A stretch of DNA of 64,000 nucleotides from Cichorium intybus (taxonomy: Eukaryota; Streptophyta; Magnoliopsida; Asterales; Asteraceae). Shown here one piece after another: positions 38,968 to 53,900 of the stretch. The notes below the pieces were generated by a model. The model was not told the origin of the DNA and did no database searches. It saw only the letters and a program-made list of their open reading frames with translations. The first letter of the stretch is position 1. Each line of letters starts with the position of its first letter. The stretch spans positions 85,852,750-85,916,749 of the forward strand of contig CM042015.1 in NCBI GenBank assembly GCA_023525715.1. The letters are read 5' to 3'. Both the position numbers and the translations under genes were made by a program.

Positions 38968-39299
38968 GTGATTGTAGGACGAATTCTGGACCAATCATTT
39001 TATGGGGGGCAATTTGGGAATTTGTTTAGTAACAAATTGATATTACGCCTATAATCAAAGAAGTCTTCTAACGTTAGATCAGCCATTACTCAAACCGTAG
39101 AATTCAACCCAAATCGAACCTCTGATTCCATCTTCTTCGATTACAGTCCATACAATTGACCAACTACCCCTCCGTCAGCAATCGCCGTCGCCGGCAACGA
39201 CAGTGTGGCTGTTTCTTCGGTTTTTATCGCCTGAAATCGAACCACATCAGCCGATATTCTCTCCCACTCGTTCTTGTTGCTGATACCTGCATCTCGATT

Positions 39300-39436
39300 A
39301 CAGTCCTTACAATCAACCAACTGTGGAAAAACTTGTTGGTTGCCCGGAAGGATTTGCGGTCGGAATCATCGAAGAGACAATCAAGAACTCGTGCTAAAAG
39401 GTCATCGGTGAGGAGAGAGATTAAACACGAATCCAT
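39300..39436 (-). pseudogene. Captured F-box protein fragment
   Basis: The minus-strand frame from ATG 39,436 reads SLLTDDLLARVLDCLFDD, then SDRKSFRATNKFFHSW, a recognisable F-box of the F-box/LRR type (normally L.EDLL.RVLD.L.D..DRKSFRL.CK.F). Homology fades after about 45 residues, and the LRR part is absent. It sits inside E6 and is best read as captured host sequence. Confidence 0.65.
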
Positions 39437-39585
39437 TGGATAAAACGACATAAGGTAAGTACGATCGGAATTCAAAAATTATATGCAATCGCAAACACGC
39501 ACACACACACACCTCGATCTGGTGTGGGAGACGGAGGTGGAGTAAAATCGGGATGTCGACAAAGGTTTCGCTTGGAAAAAATAGG

Positions 39586-40215
39586 ATTCTCTGAGAATAG
39601 TTCACATCTTTCTTCTGGAGAATTATAAATCAAAATAAAGTGTATTCTCTGAGAATAGTTCACATCTTCTTTCTTCTACAAAATTATTTACCAAAATAAA
39701 GCGTATTCTCTGAGAATAGTTGTGTGTTATGACAAGAATAAAATGCATTCTTTGAGAATGAGTTGTGTGTTATGCCAAAACAAAAGTATGTAACTGAAAA
39801 TAGTAGTGTATTCTTTGAGAATTTGAGTGTATTTTATGACCCATTATGTGAGAATGAGAGTCATACCTAGTTGAACGTAACTATTTGTGTACTCCATTCT
39901 TTGAGAATGAGAATCGTTCTTTGTATACCCATTCTCAGAGAATGTGTTTTCTACATTTATGCTTACTGACTTCCACAAATACTAATACCGATTTACACAT
40001 ATTTTCAGAGAATGTTGCAATTGAATGTTAGAAATGTAAAATTCTCGGAGAATATCATCAGTAGTAGTCATGTTGTTGATTTGAAAACTGAGTATTCTCG
40101 GAGAATTGAGTCGTTGTATTAGCTAATACGCATGTTCTGTAATTTAATTTCCACCCATTCTCTGAGAATGCTTCTAAAAAAACTTAAAGAATGCTACCAT
40201 GCATTCCTTGAGAAT
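39586..40215. repeat. ATTCTN3AGAAT dyad array in E6
   Basis: Copies start at 39586, 39644, 39705, 39747, 39810, 39896, 39931, 40041, 40094, 40157 and 40203 (the last with one mismatch). Spacers are CTG, TTG, CAG or CGG. Arms are invariant in ten of the eleven, while the DNA between copies is not conserved. Confidence 0.85.
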
Positions 40216-40569
40216 GCACTCGAATGGAAAATGCACACACCAATCGATTTCTAGTGTGTGCGCATCAATTGAACAAAAAACAGAAAAGAAAGAATTGGGG
40301 ATTTTTCGTGTTCATAGAAAGAGAAAGAAAGAAGATAACGCACACACCAGTCGATCTCTAGCGTTGTTGTAACGTAATCATTTCCTTAGTTATAAGAATC
40401 ACAATTTTACCTAATTACCCTTATACGACCGTTCTTTTCAAAAAACTAATTATTATTTTGTTTTATTTACAAAAATGTCATTATGATCACAACCACTCAT
40501 TTTTTCAATCTAATGGTCCAAAATTGGTCCTACATTCACACAATATTTACCAAATGTATTTAATCCTAA

Positions 40570-40582
<13 letters not shown>

Positions 40583-40660
<78 letters not shown>
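40583..40660. repeat. (TA)n tract between E6 and E7
   Basis: 78-bp TA run preceded by a short CT run. Confidence 0.98.
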
Positions 40661-43804
<3,144 letters not shown>

Positions 43805-43808
<4 letters not shown>

Positions 43809-45075
43809 AATTACAATATTGGTCTCTGTGGTTTGGCCAAACTTTCAATAAGAGTCCAACTTTTGAAAAATCTTTTTACGGGTCCTCAATGTTTCATTTA
43901 GCTTGCAGAAGTAGACCATTGGCCAATAAAAAGACCAATTTATCATTTTTTATTTATTTTTCATCTATTTTTAATATATTATTTATTAAAACAATTAAAA
44001 AAGAAAAATAAACCCACCCTACCCCATTACCCCGTCCCCCCCCCCCCCCCTCTCTCTTTCTCTCTCTCTCTCTCTCTCACTCACTTGATCCCCCACCACC
44101 ACAAAAACGAAAAAGCAATACAAATAGTTGAAATTGTTTTAGGATGAGAAAGGTTAAAGGATTGATCTTCCAAACCAAAATAAGCCAAGATTACATGACA
44201 CGGATTTCTCGTTTTATTCAAGCTTGTAAGTATAGCGGAAAAGAAAAAAGGGGCTTAAGGGAGCTTTGAATACAGTAATCCTTATAAATAAAAGTTACCA
44301 AATATGTTGCCATCTTATGATGGCAACACACGACCTACGTGAACAAACTAAAACCCATAAACGGAAACCGGAAACAAAAGCCATTAATCGGATTGAGGAT
44401 CCAATTAATATTGAACATAAAGAAGAAAAAAACTAAGAACGAGTTACCTGCAACTGGGTGGTCTGATTCGTTGAAGCAGATTCGTTAGTGATAAAATCTC
44501 GAAAACCTGCAACTATCAGACTTCATTCTTGAGCGGGCTGAAGGAGGCGGATTAGAAACGTGATTCATTAAGGTTGAGAAGAAGATGGGAGATCAGGAAC
44601 CATTGAAGCATATTAGAAACCCAATTGGGGTCTGATTCGTTGAAACATATTCGTTGTCTGTGTGTATCAACGGTTCACAGGTTTAGTCTTGTTTTGCGTA
44701 GTGTTTACCAAGACAAAATTGGCGCAACCTAAAGAAGGCCAGACGTGAGCAGGGAACCCTTCCAGATGAGTAGATAGGAGTAAATGCATGGTCTAAGGCC
44801 TGATCGGAGATGTCGGAGTGCTGTTATAACTTGCTGACCAGATTCTGGAATACGTGAGAGAGAGAGGGAGGTTTTTTTGTTTTTTTAATTACCGAAAATA
44901 ATAATACATGAAAAGAAACATGAAAAAGAAATTAAAAATGGTAAATTGGTCTTTTTACTGCCCAATGAACTACTTCTGCAAGCTAAATGAAACCTTGAGG
45001 ACCCATAAAGTGAGTTTTTAAAAGTTGAACTTTTATTGAAAGTTTGGCCAAACCACAGAGACCAATATTGTAATT

Positions 45076-45079
<4 letters not shown>
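43805..45079. mobile_element. E9: MULE related to the Pack-MULE at 20,750
   Basis: The ends AGTAAATTACAATATTGGTC and the complement at 45,079 start long inverted repeats (TCTGTGGTTTGGCCAAACTT on the left, matched on the right). The layout parallels the element at 20,750: a GTAAATTAC start, a GTGGTTT(A/G)(C/G)CAAA block, C-rich and CT-rich runs, and a clean inner segment. The inner segment (about 44,130-44,850) may be captured DNA, but no protein was recognised. No 9-bp TSD is visible because the flanks are GA and TA repeats. Confidence 0.8.

Positions 45080-45114
<35 letters not shown>
45079..45114. repeat. (TA)n tract right of E9
   Basis: 36-bp TA run followed by ACACACAC. Confidence 0.97.
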
Positions 45115-45123
<9 letters not shown>

Positions 45124-45259
45124 CGAATCCCCGCGCGTTGCACAGGAACAAAATTATGTAGTTAAAATAATATTATATGTGTTTTGTTAGAAAATATCTA
45201 AGGCAATATCATCAACTATGAAATAACAATTATGTATAAAAATTCAAAATGTTGATGTA
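45115..45259. other. Left remnant of an element split by the Athila insertion
   Basis: It begins GGCGAATCCCCGCGCGTTGC, a motif that recurs in plant repeats, and continues AT-rich to the Athila target site ATGTA. Its continuation resumes at 58,508. Confidence 0.4.
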
Positions 45260-46936
45260 TGTTGTGTACAAAACAACTAACTTGTAGTTATTATGATTTT
45301 AAAGTCTTAATCCAATTATTTACCTAATTATAAGACTATTAAACTAACGAGCAAGTATTACTCGATCATTTAATAGTATAGTTTTGGTAAGTAAAGGTAT
45401 CGAATTTCCACAGGGAATTAATAACTAACTTAAGGTTTTCAATTATCAATCAAACAGTTTAGAGGCGAGTTTTAGTGAAAACTCGTAAAACTAAGTTTTG
45501 GATGCTTTTAAAGTAAACGAAATAATAAATAACAATAATCGTAACAACACAACAATAAAGAGATAATAGGATCGAATTATAACAAGGAAAGCTTTCGCCT
45601 AGGATTTGTTGATTCATATAAATCTAAGTTGACTAGTTTTGACTATGTGCAATGAGTTAAAATAAGTAGCATTAAGTGGTAGGATCATATGGTCAAGTCA
45701 CCAATTCTATAATTTCTAAGTAAATATAGCACAATGGTCATGTAACTAAATAACTTATAATTATGAATAATTAATATAATCTAGCATGCAAACATAGGCC
45801 ATACCCTAATGGTCATAGTGATATGATCATACAATCAATGGTCATGAGTTGTAACTGAATATGATATAAGTTTTATTTCACTAATCAAGTTTATAATTAA
45901 AATAACGTCACTAGTTAAATGGTCAATAACTAGTCCAATGATATATAGGTGTCAATTATACATCAAAATGGTTCATATGATCGATAAGTTTAAATGGTCA
46001 ATAAACTATAATCATATGACGAAGGGTATCGAGATTATAAACTTTAATCAAATTCAATATGTATAGCATGCAAATTATATAGTCTAACCGATTTTTAACT
46101 CGAATCAAGAACTAGATCAACACAAATTTATATTATTGAATCAACATTTCCTAGGCAAAAGCTACAGGGATCTAGCCTAGCATGGTATCAAATATACAAC
46201 AACAATATGAAGAATACATGATAAAAGATACCAACCGGTTAAAATCGACGAATCCTTGCAACAATTGAAGATCCTAGCTCCTTCTTGTAATGTAAATAAC
46301 TCTCAAATACATTTATCACACATGAAATGTTGAAATACACGAAATATAGTAGTTCTAAAATGTCAAATGACTGATTTCTATCTTGGATTCTAACAATGGT
46401 TCTCTAAATGGTCGTCAATGGCCTTCTATTTATAGCAGCTACAATCTCAGGGCGCGGTGCGCCTAAGGCTGGGCGGGGTGCGCCTGAGTGGATCAGATCT
46501 GGCAGAGATCTGGCAGTCTTTATCGCTGTAAAGGTCACGTGGTGGTTCGCTTTTCAGATCGGATCTGGGGCGCGGTGCGCCTAAGGTGAGGCGTGGTGCG
46601 CCTTGCACATGGTAGGCAACCTGGTTGAATCATTACATGAACCCATGCTTCATTAATTTAATCACAAGTGGACCAGATAGTCGAACACTGGATTCTCCTT
46701 GGGCGCGGTGCGCCTTATTTCTGGGCGGGGTGCGCCTAGGCTGTAATTAGAAATGCATTTCGTTTCGTTTAACGCTCAAATCTCTTGTAAAATCCGATCT
46801 TTCGCTCCATATGTGTCTTTTAGCTACAAAATGTATTTTTTAGCATATTAGGTATCTTTAGTTCATAAAATGTATGAAACTAAACTAAAATGACACTGAT
46901 ATCGCCCGGAAAATATGTATAATTTACGCGATATCA
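45260..46936 (-). repeat. 3' LTR of the Athila-type element
   Basis: 1,677 bp. It contains three clusters of the GC-rich motif pair GGCGCGGTGCGCC / GGCGGGGTGCGCC (46451-46484, about 46,569-46,603 and about 46,700-46,737) in an otherwise AT-rich repeat. Confidence 0.95.
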
Positions 46937-47451
46937 AAATACCCCATACTTGAACTTTGCTTGTCCTCAAGCAATTCTTAGACTAATTTTTAGGTTAAGA
47001 TTTCAATCTAAATAAACAAATACAGATACCATAGAAAAAGGTCAATGTCAGTCAACATGGTCAGAATCAGTTTTGTAAGGACCCTATATATTGAACAAAC
47101 GTTACCCACTTTTAGCGTTGTGAACCACTTTCTTTGGCTACTCGAAGGACGAATAGACTCGTCAAGACTTGGTGATTAGGAGTGTGTATCAGACAAATGA
47201 AACAGAGGATGTACCCAGTGGGGGTACTTTTCATCTACCTTTTATGAGGCTTTTATCCTATTGAAATTGGGATTTTAAATTTCCTCTGGGCAAACACCCG
47301 ATTTTGAAAGTTTCACCCTTGTACTGTCCTTTACTGTTTACCGTCTCAAACCTTTCATTTCCTTTTTCTCATCACTAATCATAAAACTTCAATCTTCGAT
47401 CTCGACAGGCCAATGTATTCTATATCTTCAATTTTTTTAGCTCGGGTTAAG

Positions 47452-47520
<69 letters not shown>

Positions 47521-48586
47521 GTAGACTTCTTGATGTTTTCGTCTATTTGCTCTTCATTTTCTTTGAAGTCTTTCAATAATCGTTGGATCTCTTTGACTTA
47601 TTTTTCTTTTCTCAAGAATTTGGCTTCTAAGAATTTTTCTTAGATGCGTGGAAGTAGATTGTGATCAAGCTGGTATTATCGATCAATTTTATGATTTGAT
47701 CCCAATGATGTATAATAGGGGATCGTCTTCAAGTTTCATCAGGAATCCATGCGATGAATCAAAAATAGTAATGAGAAGGTGGAAATGTAAGGTTGTTTGA
47801 GACTTGGGAGTACAAAGGGTTAATCCTTTCAGAAACCAAGATGCGAATTTTCTGATAAATAATATGCAAGGCTTATTATTTGTGTGTACACATCATCCCA
47901 ATCATCCTCATCTTAACGTATCTTAATTCATTGAGCACCTGCATCTGTCTTCCAAACAAGTAGTTTCAAAGTGGTCGGTTAGGCTAAAAGTGTGATTCAT
48001 TTGTTTAGTATAAAGAATTTCAGACAAAACTCAGGACCAATCTTATGATTCAATTTTTATGACTTGGAACTATGGTATCTGATTTATAAATTTTTCAAAA
48101 TTTTACCCAAAATTAACCTATAATTGTTCAAAGACAAATAAAATGCAAATGTAAGTACTGCAATCCCTTAATACCCCATACTTGAACAATACAACGTCCC
48201 CGTTGTATAAATATTTATAAAATAAGCTTATGAAAAAGGAGTATTGGAACCGACTCCCCTGAGGTTTTGTACAGGTGATTGCAGATGCTGAACTTGGAGC
48301 TCTCGGAATGGATCGTGAGATGTCATCGTTTCAAAGCGATCTTATTATTTTTTTTTATTTATAAAAAGGACTGAAACAAAAGTCAGTCTTTCTGCACAAT
48401 TATTAAATAAAACACGCAAAATCTCAAACAATATGGTTAGATAAACACACCAATAATAAAACACACCACAAATAAAAAAAAACACTAAATAATCAAAATA
48501 AAAAGAAATCAAATCATAGTTTTGTTTTTGTTTTTGTTTTAGAAGTCACACAAAATAAAAATAAATGACAAACAATACCATAAATG
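46937..48586 (-). other. Athila 3' non-coding region with polypurine tract
   Basis: Next to the LTR is AAGTATGGGGTATTT (minus strand, 46937-46951), the likely polypurine tract. A near copy (TTCAAGTATGGGGTATT) lies at about 48,171-48,187 and may act as a second tract. Between them there is a (TA)n plus poly(T) run at 47458-47520. No reliable gene is seen here. Confidence 0.6.
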
Positions 48587-49903
48587 TCAATCCAAATCCT
48601 CAGTATCATCTAATCCATGCCCCTGCGGCTGATAGTCTCCTCCTGACGGATCGTAATGAGCCCCACTAGACTGTCCTGCTCCTCCCATCCTATGATCCCA
48701 TGTCGGATAGGGATAATGCGGGGGCGGCTGCCATCCTGCCTGCTGATACATGTGTCCCATGAACTGGTGTGTATCATCCAGGTAGTGTCCTAGGGCATTC
48801 GCCTCTTGCTGGCGACGCAAATCCATCTGGACCATTTGGTTATAGAGGAAATTTAAATTTACCTCTTGTTCCGGTCCTTGCTGCGCATGCTCGTGTTGGC
48901 GTCGTCGGCTCTGTCTGGAAGCAGAGGGCTGTGCTGCTTCTGACCCAAATCCCGGTGGCGGAGTGGTGGTAGCGATACCGATGAAATCGTACGTGTTCGG
49001 CGCCACCCTCCGAATCATAGATTTAAAATGTGATTCGGAGAGGATTTTCGGGTGCTCTGTTTTGACCGTGAGCATGTTGATGGAGGAAAAGTCGCCCAAT
49101 TTCTTGGCGATCCGCGTAATCATGTTGCCACCGCAAATTGGGCTAAGCGTGTTTTGCCCCTTTGCTCGCTCCCTAAAGAATACCGCAATCGCGTGTGGGA
49201 GGTTGTATTTCACATCGGGGTTGATTGCTCCCCAAAGTGCCGGCAAATCCAGGTACGGGCATTTGTCAAACCCGAATGATTGATTAACGGTAAACGCCAG
49301 GAGACGGTGGAGCATTCTGTGGATAGGATTTTGGATTTGGGAAGCTTTGTTGTCTCGTGGTATTGTGTTGTTTACGTTTGCTATTTCTTGAAAGAACTCA
49401 CTGCATCTCCCTTCGTTGAAATCCCCTTTGTCATACGTCGAAAGATAAGCCGGGAAGTGTGGATGAAATGCCAGCTCCTCGGGGTAAAGGTCGAGGAAAT
49501 AAGCGAATCGGGCAAGGGACATATCATACCAAGTTCCCATCAATCGGAAACGAATATCTTCATCAGTTTCTTTCTCATATTTGAAAGTAGAAAGAAACTC
49601 TAGCGTTAGCTCCATATGTACGTTTTCGTTTATCCGGAAGATGTTGTTCCAAGCCTCGTCAATCACTACCCCAAATAATGGATCTTCGAATTGGCGGATG
49701 AGGTAAGGTGCCAGTTTATCTGATATCCCAATTGCATCCAGCTTGTCCCAATCCACTGCTGGAGCAACATTCATATCTTTTTTTAGCAAAGTGGCCAAGA
49801 CAAATTTTGCATCCCGGTCTTCATCTGAATTCCCAAATCTCAAATATGGGTGATTTGTTTTAGATGTTTTGAATTTAGTTCCTGCAATGATAATACAAAC
49901 CAT
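48587..49903 (-). CDS. Athila downstream ORF (third ORF position), 438 aa
   Basis: An open frame of 438 residues lies downstream of pol, where Athila elements carry an additional gene often called env-like. The N-terminal two-thirds is a compact, mixed-charge domain (for example VIDEAWNNIFRINENVHMEL and RFRLMGTWYDMSLARFAYFL) like the conserved plant retrotransposon ORF domain of these elements. The C-terminal third is rich in Gln, Pro, Gly and Tyr. No signal peptide or membrane span is evident, so an envelope role is not supported by sequence. TTGCAG at 49,887-49,882 looks like a splice acceptor, and ATGG/GTATG at 50,417-50,409 could be the donor. The splice would give an in-frame start and remove 532 bp. 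Confidence 0.8.
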   Translation of the reverse strand: MVCIIIAGTKFKTSKTNHPYLRFGNSDEDRDAKFVLATLLKKDMNVAPAVDWDKLDAIGISDKLAPYLIRQFEDPLFGVVIDEAWNNIFRINENVHMELTLEFLSTFKYEKETDEDIRFRLMGTWYDMSLARFAYFLDLYPEELAFHPHFPAYLSTYDKGDFNEGRCSEFFQEIANVNNTIPRDNKASQIQNPIHRMLHRLLAFTVNQSFGFDKCPYLDLPALWGAINPDVKYNLPHAIAVFFRERAKGQNTLSPICGGNMITRIAKKLGDFSSINMLTVKTEHPKILSESHFKSMIRRVAPNTYDFIGIATTTPPPGFGSEAAQPSASRQSRRRQHEHAQQGPEQEVNLNFLYNQMVQMDLRRQQEANALGHYLDDTHQFMGHMYQQAGWQPPPHYPYPTWDHRMGGAGQSSGAHYDPSGGDYQPQGHGLDDTEDLD

Positions 49904-50912
49904 GAGCTAAACAAGCAACAAAATCAAGCAAAAATGGTCTGGCAGGAGGCAGGCGCGCTGCGCCCCTGGGACAGGCGGGGTGCGCCCTGCGGCTGCTTCG
50001 AATCTGCCTGTTCAAGCCATTTTCAAACCAAATGTTTTGCTCAAATCCAGCCAATATACGTGTATGAATGACGATTACTAGTGTACTAGACTAAAGATAT
50101 CACAGAACAAACAACAATTTCATCGAAAATCAACATTCAAAATTCTAGGGTTTGTTCTTCCCCAAATTGTCAAATTGTGTGAAATTTGAAGTTTTTGTAT
50201 GCAATTGAAGTTTGTAATGTACTCTACTAGTCATGTGCATCAATAACTATATCAAAATAACACCAAAATTGGACTATAATCAAGAAAAACGAGATTCCAA
50301 CTCAAGAACACATTATGGAAGAAATTCAATCAATTAGATGTTAAAAACTATGAAATCTAGCAAGAAAAGTTATTATAATGCACAAGGAAAGGAAGGAATT
50401 AAAGAAAACATACCCATCTTTGAAGATTAACCACGAAAATAGAAGCAAAAATCGAGTTTTGGAGGTTTTGGCTCGGGCTCTTGTCGGCGTGCTGCGCTAG
50501 AGGGGAAAGGTTTTGGAACAAATGAAATAAACACAGCTTACCTGTGTTTTGTACATGCGAACCGGCGCGGCGCGCCTCAACAGGGGCGGGGTGCGCCCGG
50601 CGCCTGCCTTCCCTTCTCGCTTTTAAACAATTTCCCCTCTAATTTCATTTCTTGTTTCTTTTATTTATTTTATTTTTACCACACAATTTTATTTTATTTA
50701 TATGTTATATTTTTCTATTTTTATTTATTTATTTATTTATTTTTTTTTTTTTAAAAAAATAAAAATAAAAATCAAATAAAATCAAAGGAAAATAAAACCA
50801 AAGGAAAAATAACAAATAAAACATACCAATCAAAAACTCGGGTTGCCTCCCGGAAGCGCTTCTTTTTCATAGATTTGGAGTCTTATTAGCTGGACTCCAT
50901 TCCACTCTAAGG
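49904..50912 (-). other. Athila spacer between pol and the downstream ORF
   Basis: Non-coding. It contains two GC-rich blocks (GGCGCGCTGCGCC with GGCGGGGTGCGCC near 49,952-49,990; GGCGCGGCGCGCC with GGCGGGGTGCGCC near 50,563-50,600) and the candidate splice donor at 50,413. T- and A-rich runs lie at 50,640-50,830. Confidence 0.65.
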
Positions 50913-53900
50913 TTATGCTGTTTGGAGTGGGATGTCTTCGCGTTCGTTCTCGATTTGAACGCCTTCCTCATACCGCTTAAGTCTGTGTCCGTTCACTTTG
51001 AAGGTCTCTCCTCCTTCCTTAAAAAGATCCACAGCCCCGTGTGGATACACTGCTTTTATTGTGAACGGACCATACCATCTTGTCCTCAGCTTTCCAGGGA
51101 ATAGTCTTAAACGTGAATTATAAAGTAAGACTTTTTCCCCTGGTTGGAAATCTTTGTTTCCTTTTAACCTTGAGTCGTGCCATCTTTTGGTCTTGTCTTT
51201 GTAAATTGCTGAATTTTTGTATGCGTCATTTCGTAGTTCATTTAGCTCATTTAATTGACACAAACGGTTAGTATTGACAAGATTAAAATCCATGTTACAC
51301 GATTTCAAAGCCCAGAATGCCTTGTGTTCAACCTCAACTGGGAGGTGACAAGCTTTTCCATACACCAATTTGTAGGGGGTAGTGCCAGTAGGTGTTTTAA
51401 AAGCGGTTCGAAAAGCCCAGAGTGCATCATCAAGCTTTTCGGACCAATCTTTTCGACTAGTTCCCACGGATCTTTCCAAAATTCGTTTTAAAGCCCTGTT
51501 TGTGATCTCCGTTTGACCACTTGATTGCGGGTGATAAGGTGTGGAGATTCGATGGGTCACCCCATACTTATTTAAAGCATTCTCCATTTGTTTGTTGCAA
51601 AAATGAGTACCCCTATCGCTTATAAGAGCTTTAGGAACACCAAAACGTGCAAAAATGGTTTTTAAAAATTTAACCACACCTCGAGCATCATTTGTGGGTA
51701 AAGCTTTTGCTTCAGCCCATTTTGATACGTAGTCAACCGCAACCAAAATATATTTGTTTCCTTGGGAATTAGGAAAAGGCCCCATAAAGTCAATACCCCA
51801 TACATCGAAAATTTCACATACCTGTATGGAATGCAATGGCATTTCATTTTTGGATGAGATATTACCCGCTCGTTGACATGGATCGCATGTCTTGACGAAA
51901 GTTGTTGCGTCCTTGAAGATTGTGGGCCAATAAAAGCCTGCTTCAAACACTTTTCTCGCGGTGTAATTTGCCCCGTGATGTCCACCTGTAGGTCCTTGAT
52001 GGCATTGCTTAAGTATGTCTTCAATTTCCTTCCCGTGTACACATCTCCTTATGATGTTATCGGGACATGATCGGAAAAGGTATGGCTCATCCCATAGGTA
52101 GTACTTGATGTCGGCAAAGAACTTTTTCTTCTGTTGATGAGTAAGCCCTTTGATCAGCACTTTGGCTGCAAGGTAGTTCACTATGTCTGCATACCAAGGG
52201 GTTTCCATTTTAACATGAATTGACATTACATGTTCTTCAGGGAAGGAGTCGTTTACTTCCTTTTCTTTTCTCGCCTTCTGCTCCGCATTCTCCAGTCTTG
52301 ACAAATGATCTGCTGCCAAATTCTCGGATCCTTTCTTGTCTTGAATTTCAATATCAAATTCTTGTAACAGCAAGACCCAACGAATTAAGCGGGGTTTGGC
52401 ATCTTGCTTGTTGAACAGGTACTTGATTGCTGAGTGATCTGTATAGACAATAGTTTTTGATAAAATTAGATAAGGCCGGAATTTATCAAAAGCATACACT
52501 ACTGCAAGGAGTTCTTTTTCAGTGGTAGTGTAGTTTTCTTGGGCAGGATTCAGAGTTTTGCTGATGTAGTAGATTGGCTTGAACTTCTTTTCGATTCTTT
52601 GGCCCAAGACGGCTCCCAACGCGATATCACTTGCGTCTGTCATTAGTTCAAAAGGTAGATTCCAGTCTGGGCCGATCATGATTGGAGCAGTGGTTAATTG
52701 AAGCTTCAAAAATTCAAAAGCATTAACACATTCATCATTAAAATCAAATTTTACATCATTTTGTAAAAGTTGTGTTAAAGGTTTTGTGATTTTAGAAAAA
52801 TCCTTTATAAATCTCCGGTAAAAACCGGCATGTCCCAAGAAGCTTCTGACTCCTTTCACGTTGGTCGGTGGTGGAAGCTTAGCAATGACTTCAACCTTTG
52901 CTATGTCGACTTCAATCCCTCGACCCGACACTTTGTGGCCCAAGACTATTCCCTCTTTAACCATGAAGTGGCATTTCTCCCAATTGAGCACTAGATTGGT
53001 TTCTTCACATCGTTTAAGCATTTTGTCTAGATTAGACAAACAATCGGTAAATGAGTTACCAAAAAGTGAGAAATCATCCATGAAAACCTCCATTGAGTTT
53101 TCCATCATGTCATGGAAGATTGCCGAGACACATCTTTGAAAAGTAGCTGGAGCATTGCATAGACCAAAAGGCATTCTTCGGTATGCGAAGATTCCTTGAG
53201 GGCAGGTGAAAGTGGTCTTTTCTTGATCTTCTGGGTCAATGGGAATTTGAAAATAACCTGAAAAACCATCCAAAAAACAGTAATATGCTTTTCCTGATAA
53301 ACGTTCAAGCATTTGATCAATGAAGGGAAGAGGAAAATGGTCTTTTCGTGTTGCATCGTTTAATTTGCGATAATCGATGCACACCCGCCATCCAGTCACT
53401 GTTCTTGTAGGTATAACTTCGTTCTTTTCGTTGGTAATGACGGTTATTCCTCCCTTCTTTGGAACGACATGGATAGGACTGACCCATTTGCTATCAGAAA
53501 TCGGGTAGATGATACCCGCATCAAGTAGCTTCATGATCTCTTTATCCACCACCTCTTGCATTTTAGGGTTAAGTCTTCTTTGGTGCTGGGCCGATGGCTT
53601 TGAGTCTTCTTCCATCAATATCTTGTGAGAGCATATGGTAGGGCTTATTCCCTTGATGTCTGAGATGCTCCATGCGATGGCATTCTTCCTTCTTTTTAGA
53701 ACTTTCATAAGTTCTTCTTTCTCATCTTGGCTCAATTCAGCAGAAATGACAACTGGGTGCTCTTTGGTCTCAGTCAAAAATGCATACTCCAAATGGTTTG
53801 GAAGTATTTTTAATTCTGGAATGCTCTGGTTCCTTGAAGAATTTTGTTTTGGAAGTATAGTTTCATCTTGGTCAGCAAAATGAGGTTCATCTTTCAATAG

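Noticed and set aside
39586..40215. CRISPR-like array of short repeats
   Set aside because: Plant DNA, repeats are dyads of 13 bp at irregular spacing, and there are no cas genes.
48769..49603. Plus-strand frames across the Athila ORFs, and similar frames at 50,922-55,983
   Set aside because: Antisense shadows of well-supported retrotransposon reading frames.
48587..49903. A true envelope glycoprotein
   Set aside because: No signal peptide, membrane span or cleavage motif is visible; position alone is not enough.
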